Of a DNA stretch of 64,000 nucleotides, positions 60,301-64,000 are shown piece after piece (the first letter of the stretch is position 1; every line of letters begins with the position of its first letter). The translations under genes and the position numbers were made by a program. This DNA comes from Mycolicibacterium chitae (lineage in GTDB: Bacteria > Actinomycetota > Actinomycetes > Mycobacteriales > Mycobacteriaceae): positions 3,968,001-4,032,000 of the forward strand of contig NZ_LR134355.1 in NCBI RefSeq assembly GCF_900637205.1, read 5' to 3'. Under the pieces are notes generated by a model. It worked only from the letters and a program-made list of their open reading frames with translations, was not told where the DNA came from and did not search any database.

Positions 60301-60831
60301 GTACACGCCCGGCGAGCGGACCAGCTGGGACACCACGACACGCTCGGTGCCGTTGATGATGAAGGTGCCCTTCTCGGTCATCATCGGGAAGTCACCCATG
60401 AAGACCGTCTGGCTCTTGATCTCACCGGTGTTGTTGTTGATGAACTCGGCCGTGACGAACAGCGGTGCCGCGTACGTCATGTCCTTGTCTTTGCACTCGT
60501 CGACCGGCGCCTTGACATCGTCGAAGCGCGGATCCGAGAAACTCAGCGACATCGAGCCCGAGAAGTCCTCGATGGGCGACAGTTCCTCAAGGACCTCCTC
60601 AAGACCGCCCTTGGGATCGACGTCGCCGCGGTCGACGGCCTTCTGCCGCCAACTGTCGGCCCCGATCAACCAATCGAAGGACTCGGTCTGCACGTCAAGA
60701 AGCCCCGGAACCTCGAGCGGTTCACGGAGCTTGGCAAACGAAATACGGTTGGGTGCTCCTGGGACGGAGTGGTTAGTGGTGTCTACTGACTTGCTCTGGC
60801 TAGAGACTGCCAAGATGCATCCTTCCAGCAC
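57322..60831 (-). CDS. rpoB: RNA polymerase beta subunit
   Basis: 1169-aa beta subunit. The rifampicin-binding segment [20 protein letters not shown] is wild type, with the Asp, His and Ser at the main resistance positions (Asp435, His445, Ser450 in M. tuberculosis numbering). Start choice: ATG 60831 ([15 protein letters not shown]) is the common annotation. However, GGAAGGA inside those codons sits well as a ribosome site for TTG 60813 (LAVSSQSKS), which is probably the true start and would shorten the protein by six residues. Confidence 0.97.
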   Translation of the reverse strand: [1169 protein letters not shown]

Positions 60832-61229
60832 CTAAGCGGCTCGGAAGGCGGTCGACGACCGATCCTCGTTGCCGCGCTATCTGCGTCGGTTCGGCTGGAT
60901 GACTCTCGGCCTGAACCACGGCATGCAACGAAGATCACCGAGCAATGCTCAGCAGGACCTACGGTGTCGAGTGCTGATGATGGGCAGGAGGCAGCCAGCG
61001 CAACGTCCAACAATAGCGCAGGACGGCGCATTCCTCAACTACCGGTCGGTAACGACATATCCGCCCCGGAATCCCGAGGAGGTAGAGCGCTGGCTGGCGA
61101 CCTGACTACCTGTTTCGAACATGCTGCCCAACAGACTGGCTTGTACGGGCCCGTCCGTCAAGAGTTAACGCGCCGAAGCTGTGGATCGGCGGAAAACATT
61201 TTGCTGCGGCCGCTCGGCTGGGCATAAAA
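60832..61229 (-). promoter_or_regulatory. rpoB upstream region with candidate promoter
   Basis: 398 bases without a gene between rpoB and the mkl terminator. On the minus strand TTGACG (61161-61156) followed 17 bases later by CAGTCT is the best -35/-10 pair seen. Other weaker pairs exist nearer rpoB, and multiple promoters are usual for this gene. The long interval would give a leader of about 300 bases. Confidence 0.4.
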
Positions 61230-61258
61230 GTGACCGCCCGGCACTGCCGGGCGGTCAC
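61230..61258 (-). terminator. terminator after mkl
   Basis: GTGACCGCCCGGC-ACT-GCCGGGCGGTCAC, a perfect 13-bp stem with a 3-base loop, followed on the minus strand by TTTT. It begins 14 bases after the mkl stop. Confidence 0.88.
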
Positions 61259-61271
61259 GGTGTCGAGCTGA

Positions 61272-62321
61272 TCAGCTTTCGTTCTGTACCGGGATCGACG
61301 CGGTCGGGGTCTCGTCGGCGAACTCGTGCACCTTGTACTTGTGGGTGCCGTCGAGCTCGTCGCGGATGGCCTCCTGGGCGGCCGGCGGCAGGGTGTGCAG
61401 GATCTCGCGCACCCGGGCCTGACGGCGGGCGACGGCCTTGCGCTCCGGCATACCGGGGGTGGCCTGGATCTGCGGCGGCACGCCCTCGATCTCCTCGACG
61501 CCACCGTCGTGGTGGCCGGCGTCGAACATGGCCTGCTCCTCGGCCATCTGCGACTCGTCCTTCTCCTCGGACATGCCGATGGGGCCGATCCGGCGGCCGT
61601 TGAGGAACTGCTTGACCACCGGCTCGTCACTGGTCAGCAGCACCTCGCGGGGGCCGAACATGACCAGGTGCTTGCGGAACAGCATGCCCATGTTGTCCGG
61701 CACCGTGCGCGCGATGTTGATGTTGTGCGTCACGATCAGGATGGTGCAGTCGATCTGCGCGTTGATGTCGATCAGCAGCTGCGACAGGTACGCCGTACGC
61801 ACTGGGTCCAGACCGGAGTCCGGCTCGTCACAGAGGATGATCTGCGGGTCGAGCACCAGCGAGCGGGCCAGACCGGCACGCTTGCGCATACCACCGGAGA
61901 TCTCACCGGGGAACTTGTTCTCGTCGCCGGCCAGACCCACCAGGTCGAGCTTCTCCATGACGATGTCACGGATCTCGCTCTCCTTCTTTTTGGTGTGCTC
62001 GCGCAGCGGGAAGGCGGTGTTGTCGTACAGGTTCATCGACCCGAACAGCGCGCCGTCCTGGAACATCACCCCGAACAGGGTGCGGATCTCGTAGAGCTCC
62101 TTGGCGGAGCACTCGATGATGTTCGTGCCGTCGACGATGATCTTGCCCCGCTCGGGCCGCAGCAACCCGATCAGGGACTTCAAGAACACCGACTTACCGG
62201 TACCCGACGGGCCCAGCAGCACGCTGACCTCCCCGGCGGGGATGTCCATCGTGACGTCTTCCCAAATTCGCTGGGACCCGAAGGACTTAGTCAGTCCTTC
62301 GACCTGGATGCCAATGCCCAC
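61272..62321 (-). CDS. mkl: Mce-transporter ATPase MceG (Mkl)
   Basis: 349-aa ABC ATPase that powers Mce lipid and cholesterol importers. Walker A is GPSGTGKS (37-44), the signature ISGGMRKRAGLARSL, and Walker B ILCDEPDSGLDP. A ~90-residue C-terminal extension after the ATPase domain (GMSEEKDESQMAEEQAMF onward) is typical of actinobacterial MceG. GTG start at 62321. No mce operon is in the window; this ATPase is shared by several. Confidence 0.94.
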   Translation of the reverse strand: MGIGIQVEGLTKSFGSQRIWEDVTMDIPAGEVSVLLGPSGTGKSVFLKSLIGLLRPERGKIIVDGTNIIECSAKELYEIRTLFGVMFQDGALFGSMNLYDNTAFPLREHTKKKESEIRDIVMEKLDLVGLAGDENKFPGEISGGMRKRAGLARSLVLDPQIILCDEPDSGLDPVRTAYLSQLLIDINAQIDCTILIVTHNINIARTVPDNMGMLFRKHLVMFGPREVLLTSDEPVVKQFLNGRRIGPIGMSEEKDESQMAEEQAMFDAGHHDGGVEEIEGVPPQIQATPGMPERKAVARRQARVREILHTLPPAAQEAIRDELDGTHKYKVHEFADETPTASIPVQNES

Positions 62322-62427
62322 GCGAAATCCTTCCGCAAATTCTCGACGATGCCACCAGCGGCCCGCCTGTGGCTTGAGTCACTGTAGCGCACGCGAAAGA
62401 TCGACACTCCGCTTGTGTCAGCCTTTG

Positions 62428-63924
62428 TTATTCATCGGCGCACCAGTTGCCATGGAACCCCATCGGCACGCGTTGCGGTAGATGCACGGTGGCGACGGTC
62501 TCGAGGGTGGCCGCGTCGAGCATAAGTAGCTGGCCTTCGTCGCGTCCGAGGTGGTGTCCGTAGCCCATCAGCACACCGTCGTCCTCGGCCGTCGCGCCCG
62601 GATTCGGCACGAACGACATCTCCCCGACCAGCAGTTCCGGGTCGAGGGCGGCCTGCTGGCTACCGCCGGTGGAGAAGTCCTGCTTGTAGACCGCCGAGCG
62701 GTCGGTCTCGGCGCCGTCGAACGCGTTCTCGAGGCCGACGGTGTAGCCGTAGCGGTGCTTGGCGCCGGTGAGCGTCTCGTTGATCCGCGGGAACTCCTGC
62801 TGGCGGTCGTCGCGGCGTTCGGTGCGGACCGCGCCGGTGCTCAGGTCGATCTCCCAGCGGTCCAGGGTGGGATGCCCCTCCCCCGGGCCGCGCCGGTCGC
62901 GGTCGAACATCCGGCCGTGGCGCACGACGTCGAGCACCAGCACCTCGTGGCCGGCGCGGTCCTCGCTGTAGGCGTTGAGCGGGTGGAACACGTAGCACGG
63001 GTCGATGTCGAACCACCGGATGGCCTCGGCGTCGGCCTCGCGCGGCAGCACGCCGATGCGCGCCGGGTAGTCCTCGTTCCAGGCGAACGGGAGCGACGAG
63101 ATGGGCCGCGGGTCGCTGTTGATCCGCGCGGCGATCGGACCGGGCACCCGGACCCGGCCGGCCAGGGACTGGAGAACCAGACGCGCCGGGGCGCGCAGCC
63201 AGCGCGGCACGGTGACCGGGATGATCTCGGTCGGGTCGAACGTGACCGGCAGGTCGTAGATGACGACGTACTTCTCGGTGAGCGAGAAGTCGTGCATCAT
63301 CGGCGAACCGGTAACCGGGATGTCGACGGTGCGACGCGCGCGCCCGTGGACGTCGATCACCGAGTACTGCACGTTGCGCCCCCGCGCGAACGAATACGAA
63401 ACCGCATGCAGCTCACCGGTTTTCGGATCCCGATGGGGATGGGCGGTGTAGCCGCCGTACAGCGTGCCGTCGAAGTCGCAGGTACCCACGGTGTCGAGTT
63501 CGTCGGTCAGGCGATAGTTGGCGCCGCCGCCCTCGACCAACGCCAGCGTCTGCCCCGCGTGGGTCAGCACGTTGGTGTTGGGCCCGACCGCCAGCATGCC
63601 GGTGCGCGGGTCCAGATCGGCCACGCGCGCTTCGCCCAGCGTGCGCGACACCGCCGGCGTGCGGACCCATCGGTTGCGGTACCAGCGGGCGGCGCCGTCG
63701 CGCAGGGCCAGACCGTGCACCATCGCGTCGCCGGCAAACCAGTGATAGGTCGCGGGGTCGACCTCGGCGGCGGGGTTGGGCCCGTTGCGCAGATAGCGCC
63801 CGTTGAGGTGCTCGGGGATGCGGCCGGTCACCTTCAGATCGAAGGCGGTCACCTCCTCGGCGACCGGCGCCAGGAAGCCCTCCAGGTACGGGTTGGTGTC
63901 TTGCTGGGGTTGCACGGCGGTCAT
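62428..63924 (-). CDS. carotenoid cleavage oxygenase-family protein
   Basis: 498-aa non-haem iron dioxygenase with a seven-bladed propeller. The four iron-binding histidines are in AHPHRDPKTG (His164), MMHDFSLTEKY (His211), CYVFHPLNAYSED and the C-terminal PMGFHGNW. Substrates in this family include carotenoids, apocarotenals and stilbenes; the M. tuberculosis homologue Rv0654 cleaves carotenoids. ATG 63924. The upstream region has several operator-like half-sites, suggesting a divergent regulator beyond the window. Confidence 0.9.
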   Translation of the reverse strand: MTAVQPQQDTNPYLEGFLAPVAEEVTAFDLKVTGRIPEHLNGRYLRNGPNPAAEVDPATYHWFAGDAMVHGLALRDGAARWYRNRWVRTPAVSRTLGEARVADLDPRTGMLAVGPNTNVLTHAGQTLALVEGGGANYRLTDELDTVGTCDFDGTLYGGYTAHPHRDPKTGELHAVSYSFARGRNVQYSVIDVHGRARRTVDIPVTGSPMMHDFSLTEKYVVIYDLPVTFDPTEIIPVTVPRWLRAPARLVLQSLAGRVRVPGPIAARINSDPRPISSLPFAWNEDYPARIGVLPREADAEAIRWFDIDPCYVFHPLNAYSEDRAGHEVLVLDVVRHGRMFDRDRRGPGEGHPTLDRWEIDLSTGAVRTERRDDRQQEFPRINETLTGAKHRYGYTVGLENAFDGAETDRSAVYKQDFSTGGSQQAALDPELLVGEMSFVPNPGATAEDDGVLMGYGHHLGRDEGQLLMLDAATLETVATVHLPQRVPMGFHGNWCADE

Positions 63925-63955
63925 CTCGATCCCTCCCGATCGGTCCGATATCCTC

Positions 63956-63983
63956 GCATAACGTTGTTATGACGGTGTTATGC
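63956..63983. promoter_or_regulatory. multi-half-site operator before the carotenoid oxygenase gene
   Basis: GCATAAC (63956-63962), GTTATG (63966-63971) and GTTATGC (63977-63983) make a perfect CATAAC-GTT-GTTATG palindrome plus a third half-site, 32 to 59 bases before the start codon. The symmetry suits a TetR dimer or pair of dimers. A TetR gene is divergent at this place in M. tuberculosis (Rv0653c). Confidence 0.6.
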
Positions 63984-64000
63984 AGACCGTACGCGGCCCG

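Noticed and set aside
57274..60789. A 1171-codon plus-strand reading frame opposite rpoB
   Set aside because: Same antisense effect of codon bias; no recognisable family and it runs across the rpoB start region.

Overview
The window comes from a high-GC actinobacterium, almost certainly a Mycolicibacterium or closely related Mycobacterium. The basis is the RpoB N-terminus starting [15 protein letters not shown], the gene order around the S10/spc, str and rpoBC operons, a complete mycofactocin cluster, the MceG/Mkl ATPase, and many GTG starts. The order mirrors the M. tuberculosis Rv0654-Rv0724 region as I remember it, written in reverse. Most genes, including all ribosomal and RNA polymerase genes, are on the minus strand.

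Region by region. (1) 1-3.6 kb: a truncated MHS-family transporter, the signal-peptide peptidase SppA and a secreted DUF732 protein. (2) 3.7-16.3 kb: the ribosomal superoperon read right to left, from rpsJ to rpsQ (S10 operon) and rplN to rplO (spc operon). An arylsulfatase gene (atsA) splits it. Candidate promoters lie before rpsJ and rplN, and hairpin terminators follow rpsQ and rplO. (3) 16.7-25.8 kb, accessory: a hotdog-fold protein behind a perfect palindrome, a type B carboxylesterase lipoprotein, an IS200/IS605 element with a frameshifted tnpB, two tandem cytochrome P450 paralogues, and a divergent TetR/DHA2-transporter pair. (4) 25.8-33 kb: the mycofactocin cluster mftA-B-C-D-E-F-G with divergent mftR. 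It makes a peptide-derived redox cofactor. (5) 33-42.6 kb, mixed: a DUF559-like nuclease, an ECF sigma factor translationally coupled to a triple-VOC protein, a ferredoxin reductase, a DDAH-like enzyme, a mycofactocin-coupled SDR, an arcA-arcD arginine pair and a VapC toxin. Four copies of a roughly 60-bp inverted-repeat element lie only in this segment, and a KstR-consensus operator lies upstream of the SDR. (6) 42.7-47.3 kb: the str operon rpsL-rpsG-fusA-tuf with promoter and terminator. (7) 47.3-53.2 kb: a TetR regulator, two DUF3060 envelope proteins, an echA/paaX-like/fadE acyl-CoA operon and a PAP2 membrane phosphatase. (8) 53.3-62.3 kb: rpoB-rpoC and mkl (mceG). (9) 62.4-64 kb: a carotenoid oxygenase with a multi-half-site operator at the window end.

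How the genes work together. About half of the window is the core transcription and translation machinery, with wild-type residues at the usual rifampicin and streptomycin target positions. The mft genes, the SDR and possibly the ferredoxin reductase form a cofactor-plus-client system. The KstR-like site would link that system to sterol catabolism. No rRNA, tRNA or CRISPR array was seen. No single wholly new system stands out. The most unusual items are the 60-bp repeat family, the sigma factor/triple-VOC coupling, the KstR-like site at the mycofactocin SDR, and the IS200/IS605 element with a possible TnpB guide RNA.
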